From Haliclona indistincta (taxonomy: Eukaryota; Porifera; Demospongiae; Haplosclerida; Chalinidae): a stretch of DNA of 64,000 nt. Below the pieces are notes generated by a model. It had not been told where the DNA came from and made no database searches. It saw only the letters and a program-made list of their open reading frames with translations. The translations under genes and the position numbers were made by a program. Positions 11,511 to 26,832 of the stretch are shown one piece after another; within the stretch, counting starts at the first letter, position 1; every line of letters begins with the position of its first letter. The stretch covers positions 6,753,754 to 6,817,753 of the forward strand of contig OZ024792.1 in NCBI GenBank assembly GCA_964017065.1, written 5' to 3'.

Positions 11511-13923
11511 ATGATGGTGAGTTGCATAATCAGTTTTGTTTTAGTGGTCAGCTATATAAGTGTGCTGTAGCACGTGGCGGTCAGTATCGTCGTTCTGAGC
11601 GGATTTGCTGCTGTAGTCTTTAGTTTTCAAGCCAGTCTCCTGGTAGGAGGGGCAGTGCTACTGGCGTCATTCCTCTCGCGATGGCTGCTTAGCGGAAACA
11701 CGACTGAGGTGAGCCGAAAATACTAGCTGGACGTGTTCATACTGTTTCAGGTGCCTAAAGAATGGAATGGGCCTTTGAAAAATCTGTTTCGGTCCTCAGA
11801 GGAGCACCCAGAGCCAGTGGAAGGAACTCTCGTAGGTCAGCAGCCAATTATGCTTGATTGCTTTAGTTAATGCAGTTTTTATAGGGTCTATTCCAGACTG
11901 GTTGTGTGGAAGATTTTATCGCAGTCTTCCTGCAAAATTTGAAATAGGAGACACACGATTCTCTCACTGGTTTGATGGTCTGGCTATGCTGATCTGTTTC
12001 AATATCAAAAATGGTAGAACGTTCTTTGTGGTTTAAAATATTGATTTGTGGTTTAATAGGCACAGCTACCTTTCAGAGCAAGTTTTTGAAGAGCGATGTT
12101 TACAAGAAGTGCATGGCAGCTAACAGAATAGTAGTATCAGGATTAGGCACTGTAGCTCATCCTGATCCTTGCAAGACTATCTTTCAGAGGTACATACCAG
12201 AATAGTTCTTTCCTAGGCATTTTATTGGTCTTATAGGACAATGTCGTTCTTCAAGGAGCTTGGTCCAAACTTTGATTATGACAACACTTGGGTCACAACC
12301 TATCCCATGGGAGAGGACTATGTTGTATCCAGCGAATCTGATATTATATACACCTTTGACCCTGTCACTCTCGACACTAAAGACAAGGTGAGAAAACATG
12401 ATTTTATTGAAGTGGTATGTTGTGTCATTATCTTATGTGCAGATTCGTCACTCCAAGTATATGGCGGTGAATGGTGCTACAGCTCATGCTCACTATGATC
12501 CTGATGGCACTGTATATAACATGGGTAGCTCATTCAAGGGACGTCCTCACTACAACATTATCGAGATCCCTCCAGCAGACAAGACCAGTGGAGGTAGTTC
12601 ATGACCAGCTGAAATACATTCAGTGTGTTATTGTGTATTAGATGACTCTCCGCTGAGTCGTGGGAAAGTGGTGTGCTCCATTCCAGCAAGACACAAGACT
12701 CGTCCGGCCTATTTCCACAGGTAAAAAATAAGTAAACACGAATTACAATGAGTTGACTTACTTCTAAAGCTTTGCTATGACTGACAACTATTACGTGTTT
12801 GTGGAAATACCTTATTATATCCATGTGTTTAAAATGCTGTGGAATCTATCTGTTGGAAAGCCTGGAATTGATGCTATGAAATTTCACCCAGATGAAAAGG
12901 TACAATTAATTTGTAGACAAAATAATTGCAAGAAAATCGAAATAAACTATAGGCTTGGTTCTACATCGTCAGACGAGAGGGTGGAGAAATACTAAAGACT
13001 CGATACATAACTGATGCATTCACTTTCTTCCATATTATCAATGCTTATGAAGAGAAAGGTGCAGCTAATAAATTTTGATCAGTCACAGAATCCAGACTGT
13101 GTGCATGCTCTACATAGGTCACATCGTTCTTGATCTTTGTGGATTTGACTCAATGGACTACACCGTTGCATTAATGGAGAGAATCGTTCAAACAAATTCA
13201 GAAGATCCATCAAGTGCACGACGCTTTGTCCTTCCTCTGCACCAAGACAATAAGGTGACTAAAACTGTTTGGTTGTATAGCACTTGTGTCTTGTTTATCG
13301 CAGCAAACTGGAGAGAACCTAGTCCAGTTGGAGTATACGACAGCAACAGCAGTGGTTCAGGAAGATGGATCAATATACTGCACTCATGAGATACTGACTA
13401 ATGGTATAATGGAGAACGGACCAAAATAGTACTTAATTTTTGTTGATGGTAGGAATGGAGCTACCACAAATTAACTACACGAAGTATCGCGGAAAGAAAT
13501 ATCGCTATGCTTACGCTGTGTGTGATTTTAATTTTGCTGGTGGAGAAAAGGTGTTTATGCTTGAAAATATTTGAAAAATAATTATTGTTCTAAATTTTGT
13601 ACATAGCTTGTCAAACTTGATGTGACAACGAAGAAAAGGTTGATTTGGTCTGAGAAGGATTGCTTTCCCTCAGAGCCAGTGTTTGTAGCTGCTCCTGATG
13701 CACAGGAAGAAGATGAAGGTGATGGATAGGTGGGGTGTCAGTAATCTCTGATGCTTGTTGTACAGGTGTACTTGTGTCTGCTGTCATCAGTTCAGATGAA
13801 GAGAAAGCTCCATTCTTGCTAGTCATGGATGCCGCCACAATGAAGGAGCTGGGACGAGTGGTTTTTGACGAAGTATCTTTCCCAAGAGGAGCTCATGGTT
13901 CATTCTGTGCTAACTCTAAGTGA
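11511..13923 (+). CDS. Carotenoid oxygenase, copy 2 (BCO/RPE65 family)
   Basis: Tandem paralogue starting 155 bp after copy 1. ATG ATG at 11511 is followed by an intron and then a hydrophobic anchor ([29 protein letters not shown]). Catalytic-domain motifs are intact: [70 protein letters not shown] and RGAHGSF, giving the four metal-binding His. Exon boundaries equal those of copies 1 and 3. The segment 12460-12720, including an intron, is almost identical to 18477-18738 of copy 3. Stop TGA at 13921-13923. Confidence 0.9.
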
Positions 13924-14451
13924 ATACCAGACATCAGCAAGGTCACTATATTTTGCTTTATTTTGCATAATCAAAAATCCTCCATCGTCCCGTGGAGATG
14001 CAACCCCTCTACGGTCTCGTTGCAGGTCTCTGGACTGTCTTGCTTAGTTTTGTTTTAGCATTAGTTGTAGTTAATATTGTTGTTATTATTATTGTTATTA
14101 CAGAAAAACACATAATAATATCCCTCGTCTATTTATATTCATTCTCTATCAGGTATAATCATTTGTCTATGTTTGTTCTGTTTTCTGTTGGTAATAATTA
14201 TAATACTTAATAATAAAAATTGTAATGTATTTCTCATAATACAATGAGACTCATACAAGTGTACAAAGGGCAAGCGAGTAAAGTATTGAATGTTTCAAGA
14301 CAATTAAATAAATGTGCATGTGATAATAATAATTATTAATAATAATAATACCTCATTCTATAATACTCACCAATGCAATGTGTGTCTAAAAATATCTTCT
14401 ATCTGTTATATAAATGCACAAACTCTCTCCATGACTAGTGAGTACTGTATG
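13924..14451. other. Intergenic spacer between carotenoid oxygenase 2 and viperin
   Basis: AT-rich 3' region shared by two convergent genes, with several AATAAT/AATAAA-like signals near 14210-14350. No gene seen. Confidence 0.5.
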
Positions 14452-16081
14452 TCACCATTCCAACTTCATATCAGCTTTGCTCCAGACGTACTTCCCTCCC
14501 CTTTTCAAGAACATGGCTTCATCAAACCCGCTGAACTTGATAGCTTCAGCAACGCCAACGTCAAGGATGGACTTAGATGGATCTTTTCTTCCTTTAGTGC
14601 AGTCAAGAAACCTCATCTACATAGATAAGACCAGTGAACAGCATTCTCTAGCAGCAGCCTATCATACTATCAGTGTATCGATTACAGATTGGGGTGTTTC
14701 ACAGCTCACATATTCATCCAGAATTAGATAGGAATCTTTCATTTTGGTGTTGGATTCTGGCACGAGCTGTTTAACAGCTCTGTGCCTCTGAACAAAGCTC
14801 TCAAACTTCTGATCGGTGATCACAAATTTTTCTGCGTTCTTCTTGGCACCTGGTCCAGCATTCTCTCCACCAATAAGCAAACACTGAAAAACCTTAAGTG
14901 CAAATAAAATAAAAATTACTTGTAATAGTTGTACAATTACTTGTAATAGTAATAAGTATGCACCTTCCAGCGGACTGGATCAAGCCTCTGTATTTCTTGG
15001 ACCATGTCTTCTTGCCAGTTGTAGGTGTTCACAACTGTATTGATCTTGAAAGCTACTTGGTACTCGCGACACCACTGCCGTATGTGAGTGAGACTATCAA
15101 GATGGTTTATTTTGTTCTGATGCCTGCCAATTTCTCTGTTGACACTCTCATCAAAGCTGTCACACGAAATTGCCAAGATGTCCAAAAACTCGGCTGCAAG
15201 TTGAACAGATTATAACAAAGCACAGGTGCCCATTGCAGCAAAGTATAACCGTCATGCACTACTGAGAGGCATATCATTAGTGCATTACGTAGGTGTCTGA
15301 GCTTTAAGGCTGTTTGCAGTGGTTTGTGCTACGTTGCACTGATAATTCAAACTGTATTGTAATGTGACACAGGAATTTCTATGACACAAATTTACATGTA
15401 ATTGTGACACAAATTTAATTTCTATAATCTGTGTTGCATTGTGTGGTATTTTAAACCGGTCTTTATACCCAACTATAAACACCTACTGAGTGTTAGATAA
15501 TGATTAGCATTACTTGGAACAAATTATTATTCATAGATACTAAGTAGTCTGTTAGTACCAGGTAAGTACATGTGCTTTGTAACAATAATACAGAACTACT
15601 AGTACTTAGAATGTATTTACCATTTTCTTCAAACCACTCTTCTGTTATCAAACTGCCGTTGCTCACAATTGACACGCTGAGTAAACATAGGTCCCTTTTA
15701 CAATAGCGGACAAGCTCCCCAAGGTATCTGCCCTTGTCATGAATGAAAGGCTCTCCTCCACTGAAATTAATCTTTTCCATTCCTAAACAAGTAGACAACA
15801 ATTGCAGTTGCATTGGTTACAACCAGACGCGCATGCATGACCGTACCTGCTTCTTTGAGCATCTTCAGTCCACGTTTGGCGTCACCTATCGGCAGCACAT
15901 AGCTGGTTTTTGCTGTGTGAAAGCAGAATCCGCACCGATAGTTACACTGTCGAGTGAAATGGTAGTTAACACTCTGTGGTATGACTCGTCTCTTTCGTCT
16001 GTATATCCAGTATAGCAACAGCGGGGGCGCCATTAGTGCTAGTAGTACTGCTGGCATCGACATCCATGTGTCACCCTCCAT
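14452..16081 (-). CDS. RSAD2: Viperin-like radical SAM enzyme
   Basis: Viperins convert CTP to the chain terminator ddhCTP, an antiviral nucleotide. The start at 16081 gives an N-terminal hydrophobic helix ([21 protein letters not shown]) followed by basic residues, as in ER/lipid-droplet-anchored viperin. Then come [17 protein letters not shown], with the CxxxCxxC iron-sulfur motif, and [42 protein letters not shown] and VRWKVFQCLL. The C-terminus has the acidic/aromatic stretch YLILDEYMRFLDC and ends [13 protein letters not shown] with TGA at 14452-14454. Exon 1 is 16081-15848. Complete and intact, with about 8 exons. It lies between carotenoid oxygenase copies 2 and 3, on the opposite strand. 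In the family the very C-terminus is needed for cluster assembly and is conserved here. Confidence 0.93.
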
Positions 16082-17506
16082 CTGTTCCAATCACGTACGT
16101 AGCTGCTGACACACTTCTGGTGTAGAACACTGTCTTTTATAGAGCACTACAGTAGTAAGCTGACTTTCATGTAAGTACATCAGGTCCAGGTAATCATGAA
16201 TTACATTAATAATTATTGTGACCCAATTTGCAGCCCTTCGAGAATGTTTCGAGAGTTGCCCAATAATATGCAGCTAACTGGTAAGCTTACCTTAGCAAGG
16301 TGGTGCACTAAACGATTACTAAAGGATCGTTATTATTTTATTAAACTAAACAAATCTCAGCTTTGCTAAAGTACCAGTTATTTATGCTGCATATTTTGGG
16401 TAATTCTAATTCTCAGTCACAATAATGATAATTACCCTCGGCGCATGCGCGAGGGTTAGATACGGTACGATACGCGGTACCGGTACGGTCTACGGCCGCG
16501 CCGTCAGCCGTCTGTTTTATGGACATTAATTAGCTATAATTAGAATTCCTGTATTCCGGTACAGAATATGTTTACTATCCAAACGCCTCCAAATTTTGGC
16601 TAAAATAGTCTAACAAGATACAGGCGTTTCCATCACCACCGAAGGCACGATACCTTGGTGCTACCCTAGCCTAGGCTCCTCCTCCTCCTTTGTTGAGTCC
16701 TACAATACATGCATGTACGTCCAAAACAAAATCAATGGATCATGGATCCAGCTATCTTTCGTTGCTCAATCACAACCTCATGATGCTTACGCAGCATTCA
16801 TCCATGGTCTTGATTCTCTTGAGCCGATATTATCGGTTGTATTATTATCGTATCGGTTGTATACGTGGCGATTAAATCGCTACGTAGATTATATTCGGCC
16901 ACTTCGTTAATACAGCCAGTTATTAGAGAAGGAGGCGGCGTCAGCTATGCACTGGTGTATGACTCTGTTGTAGGCCTGCATACAACCGAAGATTCGAAGC
17001 GCTCAGTTCGTGTTTACGAGAGACACAACCCAGAAGATGAGAGTGGCCAGAAAATGCAAATATCGGCCGAAAGTGTCAGTTTTCGGACGGCTAGTCCGTA
17101 CTCTGCTGCTTCAAAGAACAAGAGCACAATTGATTTACATTTAAAATCATTATAGCAAAAGTTACCTTCGTTCAATAATCACAGCCAACATCTACGGCCC
17201 AGCTCAACTCAAAGCTAGTCTGCAAGCAGCATGAAAACTGGGCTGTAATTAAAACTATGCATGTTTATATAGAAAACTCTGCTTGTTTGTATAGCTCCTC
17301 CTCGATCTAGCTGGCCGGATAATTAGTATTAATTACGCGGTGACCGATTATCTGTAGTACATTTTACTCTAATGGTTATAAAATTAATAACTAGAAAATT
17401 ATTAGCACATAATATACATAATTAAATACCAGCCCCTCCCTACACATGTACTGACTCTGAGGCAAAGGAACTCTACTTGTTGCCTCTACAGACGTCGAGA
17501 CTAGCT
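16082..17506. other. Intergenic region with no supported gene
   Basis: 1.4 kb between viperin and carotenoid oxygenase 3. It includes a GC-rich patch at 16440-16510 and a near-perfect 23-bp palindrome around 16864-16886. An open frame at 16865-17155 lacks an ATG start and any recognisable domain. It presumably contains the viperin promoter. Confidence 0.5.
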
Positions 17507-20032
<2,526 letters not shown>

Positions 20033-20114
20033 ATTAAGCATAAAATTATGTGAATTTATACCCCCCCAACTGACATTATACAAGTTGAGTTTTTATTTTT
20101 GTATGTACTCTGTC

Positions 20115-20814
20115 TTATGCATAGCTTTCAGAATTATGATACTGTGAGTAATTCAATGTTTCTGTGAGTGAGTGTGATCGACTGCGTGGAACTCTGTAGA
20201 TCATAATGTCAGCTAGTTCAGGATCACATGACCAGACACTGCAGTACCCCGGCAAGGGTGGAGTAGGAGCTGTATTGGAAAGAAGCCATCAACATACCTG
20301 GATATCATTGTGTGTGTGTGTGTGTGTACCTCTGCTGGGCAGTTTGCGATATGATTCTCGGGAATGTTTTAATAGACCGTCACTCTCTGCATTTTTCTTT
20401 TGAGTCCATGATTCAAAGGCTTTGGACGCTTGCTGTCTTCTTTTCTCTCTCTTAACCTTTTCCAATCTCAGTAATTCTCTATTGCAACAGTGTAGCTCAA
20501 GGCATGATCTGCTTGCTATTCACACTTGTTACCTTTCTCTCAGTCTTTGTTTTTGGAGCAACTCATCTTCTAATTTTCTATTCTCTTGCCAACGTTGGTA
20601 AGCATTAGCACCGGCAAGAAAACGCTGCTTCAGGATTTCCTCCCGATACTGTTCAGCCTTGATGGCTTCTAAGCGCCCTTTCTGAAAGATTAAGGTGATA
20701 CACATAAAATAATTCTGTCAGCTGCACCTTCAGTTCTGCTGCTTTCTTTTCTACCCATGCTTCAAACGCTTGTTGATTGCGCTCCAGCTTTTGTTGATAT
20801 TCCTTGTCGCCCAT
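20115..20814 (-). CDS. Small coiled-coil protein (CCDC34-like), 179 aa
   Basis: Four exons join in frame: 20814-20728, 20681-20533, 20478-20330 and 20269-20115, 540 bases in total including TAA. The start MGDKEYQQKLERNQQAFEAW is followed by Lys/Glu/Gln/Arg-rich helix. An (A/S)-F/Y-x-x-W-x-x-(K/N) motif recurs three times (AFEAWVEKK, AYQRWQENR, AFESWTQKK), which resembles coiled-coil proteins of the CCDC34 type. The C-terminal exon reads PPLPGYCSVWSCDPELAD. Function unknown; family members are linked to cilia and sperm flagella, which I cite only as a possibility. The start codon is 262 bp from that of the divergent PDZ scaffold. Confidence 0.65.
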
Positions 20815-21076
20815 TATTGTTAATGAGCCACACCCTACTTGCAGAGCAAGACGCGTTGCTATGGATAATGGGTGGAGCACAAGAACAAAAGTTCTTTGGC
20901 CCACACACGGAGGGCTCTTCTTGCTATTGTTTTTGCAAAAAGAAGCTTTTTGCAGCTCCTGATTTACTTGGAAACGCATACATCGACACGACTGACCATC
21001 GAGGGCTCGCATTCATCTGCACGAATAGCCAGGGGGCGTAGCTCGTTATAGCAACCAAGATTTGCCTCGGGCAACA

Positions 21077-24000
21077 ATGCCGCTGAAGAAGGAAGACGCC
21101 GAGCGCGTCCTTGAATTGCTGTGGGAGTTTGGTGCTGTCGCAACTGCAGGCGACGAGGAAAAGGATGAAGAAAAGAAGAAAGATAAAGAGGCCTTTCTAC
21201 AGGCGATCTCCATGTTACAAGTCTATCTAACGGACATACTACCAACCACACAGCCAAGCCTACGAGTTGCTGTTGGTAATTCTGCAGTAAACATCCCTCT
21301 TACCTCGCAAGCTAGGCCACAGCTAGTAAAGATTGCGTGCAGAGGTCAGCAAAAGCTTGGAGTAGAGATACAAAAAGTTGAAGAGTCGACTGTTGCTGGT
21401 AACTTTCATCGCTTCTTTGTTAGCCGCATAGAAGAAGGCAGTGCAGCTAGTACTCGATTGAGGGTTGGAGATATAGTAATGGAAATTAACAATCGACCAT
21501 TGACAGATGTTACTCTTGACAGAGCAAGGTATTAAATATACTATCTAGACGACTTCATTCTACTATTGTTCTGTAGATGGTTGTTGAAGAAAGCTGCTCG
21601 ATCACATGAGGTTTCATTGCTTATCATATCATCTGACGAGAGGGCTGCATCTCGTAAAAAGCGTCCTGTGACAGAACCTGTGAGAGTTGTAGCAGATGTA
21701 CACGATGTACCAAATCTTAGACTGTCTGACAACCATCTTCATGTCAAGGTATGGAGCAATTTTGATCAGTGTATGAATGTGCTGTGTTTCTAGAACAAGA
21801 CGCCGCTGAAGATAACACTGCATCTGGAACGGTCCAAGGGTTGGGGAGTGAAACTTGTAGAAGGAAGCAAATCACTCATCGAAGGCGTGGCTGGAATTTT
21901 CGTTGCCGAGGTTGACAAAGACAAACCAGCTGGAAGGTAGAGCTACACTGGTGCATAGAGTATGTTATCAGGGCTTGGTCTTTCAGAGAAGGCTCACTAG
22001 TGAAAGGAGATGAGGTCCTTATGGTGAACCACAGAAGTGTGGCTGGTCTCACCAAACAAGAGGTTGTTCAGATAGTGCGGTCATCCTCTCCAAGTGTTCA
22101 TTTTCTCATAGCTAGAGAGGTATGACTCTATTGTGTACTGGTATCAATAGTTACTTGGTGTGTGTTTTACAGAAGCATGGCCTGAAGTCTTCATCTTCAA
22201 TCTTGCTGGAATCAATCGAAATTCCTGAAGCTGAAAAATTAGTTGCTTTCAATGGAGCACGTCAACAGAAGAAGCCACCTAAGATTGTGATACCATCATC
22301 CATTGCTGCTGTTGCATTGAGTGAAGGATCGCCAACAGTCAGGGATCAAAAGACTACTTCCTATTCTGGTAATGACATCGAACTAAGAGAGATAAGTTTG
22401 CAAGCTGATGGTGCTCGAATCAGACAGCGACACGCCAGCGATCAAACAGGCTACACCACTACGCAGCTCATTGAACAAACAGGATCGTCATCACCAGCCA
22501 TTGCCCAGCTTGCTGAAAAGCCGCTCACACAGTGGGGTCGCCTCTCTACCTCAAGTATACACACCACTCCTCCTCAACCAAGTGAAAAGACGGTGGTGTT
22601 TGTTAAGGAAAATCGTCCCCTTGGATTCACTCTGTGTGGCGGCAAAGGCAGTAAATGGGGTGACATTGGAATCTTTATCAGAAGGATACAGCCAGGTGGA
22701 CTAGCTCATGAAGATGGGAGAGTGAGAGAGGGAGATGAGTTGTTAGAAGTCAATGAGAAGCCACTGACAGACTGTACACACAAGATGGCAGCAAACATGA
22801 TCAAGGTATTGTCTGTTTGTTTAGTTGAAGACTGTGTTCATCTTTCATAAATACAGGAGCTCACTGGAGTGGTAGCTCTGAAACTGAAGAGTGGTCCTGG
22901 TTACCTATCCATTCCAAAGAAACCAAAACGGACCTCTTCAGTAAAGGGCACTTCTCTTACTGTTGTGATAGAGCTTAGTAAGTACAACATGATGCTGAGT
23001 GCATGCATTAATGTTTGGTCTAATAGACGAAGGAGAGCCTCTTGGTCTACAAATTGCTGGACTAACGGATAACAGAGATGAGTACGGGATTTTTATCTCT
23101 GAGATTGTGGCTGACTCTCCAGCAGAAAAATGCAAGCTTCTTCGGTAAGACTAAATTTTACATGTAGTTAAAGTCAAATAATCTTCTTTCATTTGCAGTG
23201 TTTCGGACCAATTGACGGAAGTGAATCAACAGAGCTTGCTTGACATGCCTGTTGGAGAGGCAGAGGCTATTCTTGCCACAATTCCAGCTGGAAAGGTAAA
23301 GCTTCAAGTGATCAGACCGCGTAGTGTGGATGCGCTTGGTCAACTACTGGCTGATAAAGACACACAGAGTCTTGGAAGGTAAATATGATTATGTACCATC
23401 TATAATGACTAATTTTTATTTTTCTTTCTAGCCGGGGCAGTTTTAGAATGTGTGCAGCGAAGCAGACAGAAGAGGAACCAATCAATGAAGAAGAACCACC
23501 TCCTCCAGTGACTAGCTTACTGGACAGAGACATCATTGAGCTGTTTACACCAAGTGAGAGCGGCTCACAAGAAAACCTCAATCAAAATCCACTATCCAAT
23601 GATGGTGACAAAGAGGTGAACGAATCTGTCAGTACAAAGTGTGCATTTAGCTCTGTTTGTCCATCACAGGATGCCGCCAGTCAATTTCCATCACTGATGA
23701 ATGCACTAGAGACCACCAACGAAGATGACCAAGACTCAATTCTTGCATCCATGACACCGATTCTCACTCGACCATCCATTGCAGTCTCAATCAGTCGTTC
23801 ATCCAGCCTTCGGGAGACTGAAACAGCGCAGTCTCTAGACGAAGAGACAGGAGAAATTCAAAAGCAGCAGCAGCGACAGTCAGGACTTTTCATCTCACAC
23901 ACAGCCGAAGACAATCAACAGACAGGTGAGAAAGCATCTGTCATGGATGAAGAATCATTGCTAGCCGATGAAACTCCGCCACCAATCCCTCCAACTGCTG

Positions 24001-26708
24001 CACCTCCTCCCCCTCCACCTTTGGAAGATGATGTGGAGACAAATGAAGAGCAGTTCCCAACACAACTGATGTCAGAAGGTGAAGAGCAACCACCAGCTGG
24101 TCCTCCGTCTTCTCCAATACATGACATGGAGTCATCTCAGCCAGTGGAATCAGTGCCAGATTATGCTTTCTCTTCTGATGAACCTCCGAGTCTTCCTGCG
24201 GAAGCTCCTCCTTCTCTTCCCGCGGATGCTCCTCTTTCTCTTCCTAATGAGGAAAACACGCCATCAATTCTTCATGAAATTTCAGCCCCTACGTCAGCAC
24301 CTCCTGATCTTCCAGAAGACCTGTCTCAACTGGACTTGCAAGAAGAACCGCCACAGCTTCCTGAGGATAATCCACCAGATCTGCATGAAGAACCACCACA
24401 ACTCCCTGAGGACAATCCACCAGATTTGTATGAAGAACCTCCTCAACTCCCTCAGGACAATCCACCAGATTTGTATGAAGAACCTCCTCAACTCCCTCAG
24501 GACTATCCACCAGATTTGTATGAAGAACCTCCTCAACTCCCTGAGGATAATCCACCAGATCTGCATGAAGAACCTCCTCAACTCCCTCAGGACTATCCAC
24601 CAGATTTGTATGAAGAACCTCCTCAACTCCCTCAGGATAATCCACCAGATCTGCAGGATGAATTACCACAACTCCCTGAGAATAATCCACCTGATTTGGA
24701 AGAGGCTGATGAACCGCCATCTGTTCCTACTGAATCTCCTCCTACATTGCCAGACAGTCCTCCTCCTCCTACGATACATGATAATCTTGCTCCTCAACCA
24801 GCACAATCACCTAAAACACACAACCACACACCACCTTCACCAAAACGACTCATACCTACTCCTCCTCCACCTTACCAGAGTGTCTCATCAACACAACCAA
24901 AACCTGACAAACCACATGCTCCCTCACCAGCTCCAGTACCTAAAGAGCGTGGACAAGAAGGTGATATCTACGAGGTGGAAGTAAAGAAAGGTCTGCTCGG
25001 CCTGGGTATCAAACTCACTACCAATGAAAGTGGTTTGGTGATTGTGAAAACACTTAGCTCAAGTAGCCCGCTCACAAAAGATGGAACAATGAGGTAAGAC
25101 TCAGTGTGATATCAGTAATACCTTAACCATGTGTATGTGGTTGACTACAGGTTAGGGGATATCTTGATGTCTGTCGATGGGAAAGAGACTGCAAGACTAA
25201 CTGTGTCCAAAGCTGAAAGTGTTATCAAGGCGGTGCCAAGAGGTTCTTTAGTGAAAATCACAGCAATGGTCCCAAGGAAGCACAGACCAATGAAGGAAGA
25301 GGTGCCAAAGATTGTGACACCTCCAGCTGCAGGAAGAGATGAAGAAGAGGGAGTGGTGACTGTCAAAGTAAGTTGATAATGCTTTATTTTTGTTATCTTT
25401 ATCTCTTTTTTAACAGCTTGTCAGAAAAAAAGACTCTCCGCTGGGCATTGAGATCGAGGGTGGTAGTGATACTTCTCTGCAAAATGTTTATATCACCAGC
25501 ATTGCTCCAGACAGCACTGCTGCCAAGAACGGTCAACTGAAAATGGGAGATCAGATCATTATGTGTGGAGAAAAATGCCTGATTGGTATAACCAGTGTAG
25601 AGGCATGGCATATTTTGAAAGAGGCTCCAATGAAAGTGGAGATTACAGTTGCTCGTAAGAATGAGTCACAAACTCTCAATTTCCGAGGATCAAACACAGA
25701 CTTGACAAAGCCCAGTGGTCCAGTGGCTGATGCTTCCCTACCTCCAATGAGAAGCCGAGTCACATCATCCTCTCTCCACTTTGCTAGCCTTACACCTTCC
25801 ACCTCACAAAGTGGGCTGCATGAACTGTCCAGGCATTCTAGCACTGAGGACATGCGCGATGACACTGCTAGAATGAGAACCATTGTCACACCTCCTCCTC
25901 CTCCTGCTGCTGTTCCTGAACTAACACCAGTTAAATCACATAAAAGCTTCATCATTGTGCTCCGTCGACACGACAAGACACCGTTTGGATTCAGTGTAAA
26001 GGGAGGAGCAGACAAACCAGAGCTGCCTCATGTATATGTGAGTTTAGATCAAAGAATTATTTCTTTGATGTCACTTCTTCCTCATTATCACAGATCAAAA
26101 CGGTGCAACCAGAGGGTATAGCAGCTGCCGATGGGAGGCTGCGGAAAGGTGATCAACTCCTAGAGGTCAATAATGTCAAGCTGGAGGGAATGACTCACCA
26201 AGATGCTGTCGGCTTGCTCAAGAAGTCAGGAGACACACTCACATTAGTGGTAACACGCAGGGTCTCTTCAAAGGCAAGAGTGAGACGATCCTCCAAGTCC
26301 TCACAGAGTGGTTCTGGGGAAAGCAGTCAATCCAGTGCTTCTCCCTCACCGATCATCAGCCGGTCTGTATCAAGAAAACGGTTATCAGTAAACGAGAAAG
26401 TGTACTCCGGCATCGATACACAAGCTATTAAAGTAGTTGAACTTCACAAGGGCCCAACAGGCCTCGGGATTCACCTCAGTGGAAGTGTTACCCCCAACAC
26501 AAAGGTTCCGATATCCATCAAAGAGATTCTTCCTGGAGGAGCAGCGTACAAGTCAGGAAAGATCTCAATAGGCGATGTCATCATAGAGGCAAATAACATA
26601 CCATTCCAGGGACTGACCATGTCTGAGGCAATGAAGACGGTGAAGGCATTACCGCAAGGAACCGTACGGATTGTTCTGATTGATGCAAGACATGCTAATG
26701 ATCTCTAA
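21077..26708 (+). CDS. Multi-PDZ scaffold protein with 8 PDZ domains and a proline-rich repeat
   Basis: Cytoplasmic scaffold that would cluster membrane proteins through C-terminal peptide binding. The ATG at 21077 is chosen over upstream non-ATG codons. A helical N-terminus (about 60 aa) is followed by PDZ1 (from 21330), PDZ2 (KGWGVKL, from 21795), PDZ3 (PLGFTLCGG, 22585), PDZ4 (PLGLQIAG, 23040), a long acidic and proline-rich linker (about 23430-24950), PDZ5 (LLGLGIKL), PDZ6 (PLGIEIEGG), PDZ7 (PFGFSVKGG) and PDZ8 (GLGIHLSG), ending at TAA 26706-26708. Each PDZ shows its carboxylate-binding loop (x-G-hydrophobic) and the GD-x-hydrophobic strand. The architecture is closest to MPDZ/PATJ-like scaffolds, but orthology is unproven. 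The domains are numbered by eye. Confidence 0.85.
24340..24705 (+). repeat. 45-bp coding tandem repeat, 8 units, in the PDZ scaffold linker
   Basis: A 15-residue unit ([15 protein letters not shown], with H/Y, E/Q and N/Y variants) is repeated 8 times without frame change. Because the unit is a multiple of three and poor in stop triplets, one other plus frame and two minus frames are also open across the array. Those are shadows. Confidence 0.95.
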
Positions 26709-26832
26709 CACAAACACACTTAATTTATTTCCCCATTTATTTATCAGCTTTCTTTATTAATTTTTATAATTGTTTGTAGTGATATCATGAAAAATAAAAT
26801 ACTGTCAAAAGCAACAATGAGTACAGGTTGGT

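Noticed and set aside
16865..17155. 96-codon open frame between viperin and carotenoid oxygenase 3
   Set aside because: Starts at GTG, no ATG, no recognisable domain, no splice evidence.
24289..24984. Long open frames on minus and alternative plus frames across the proline-rich repeat
   Set aside because: They are by-products of a stop-poor 45-bp repeat in a clear PDZ scaffold exon; no domain, start or splice support.
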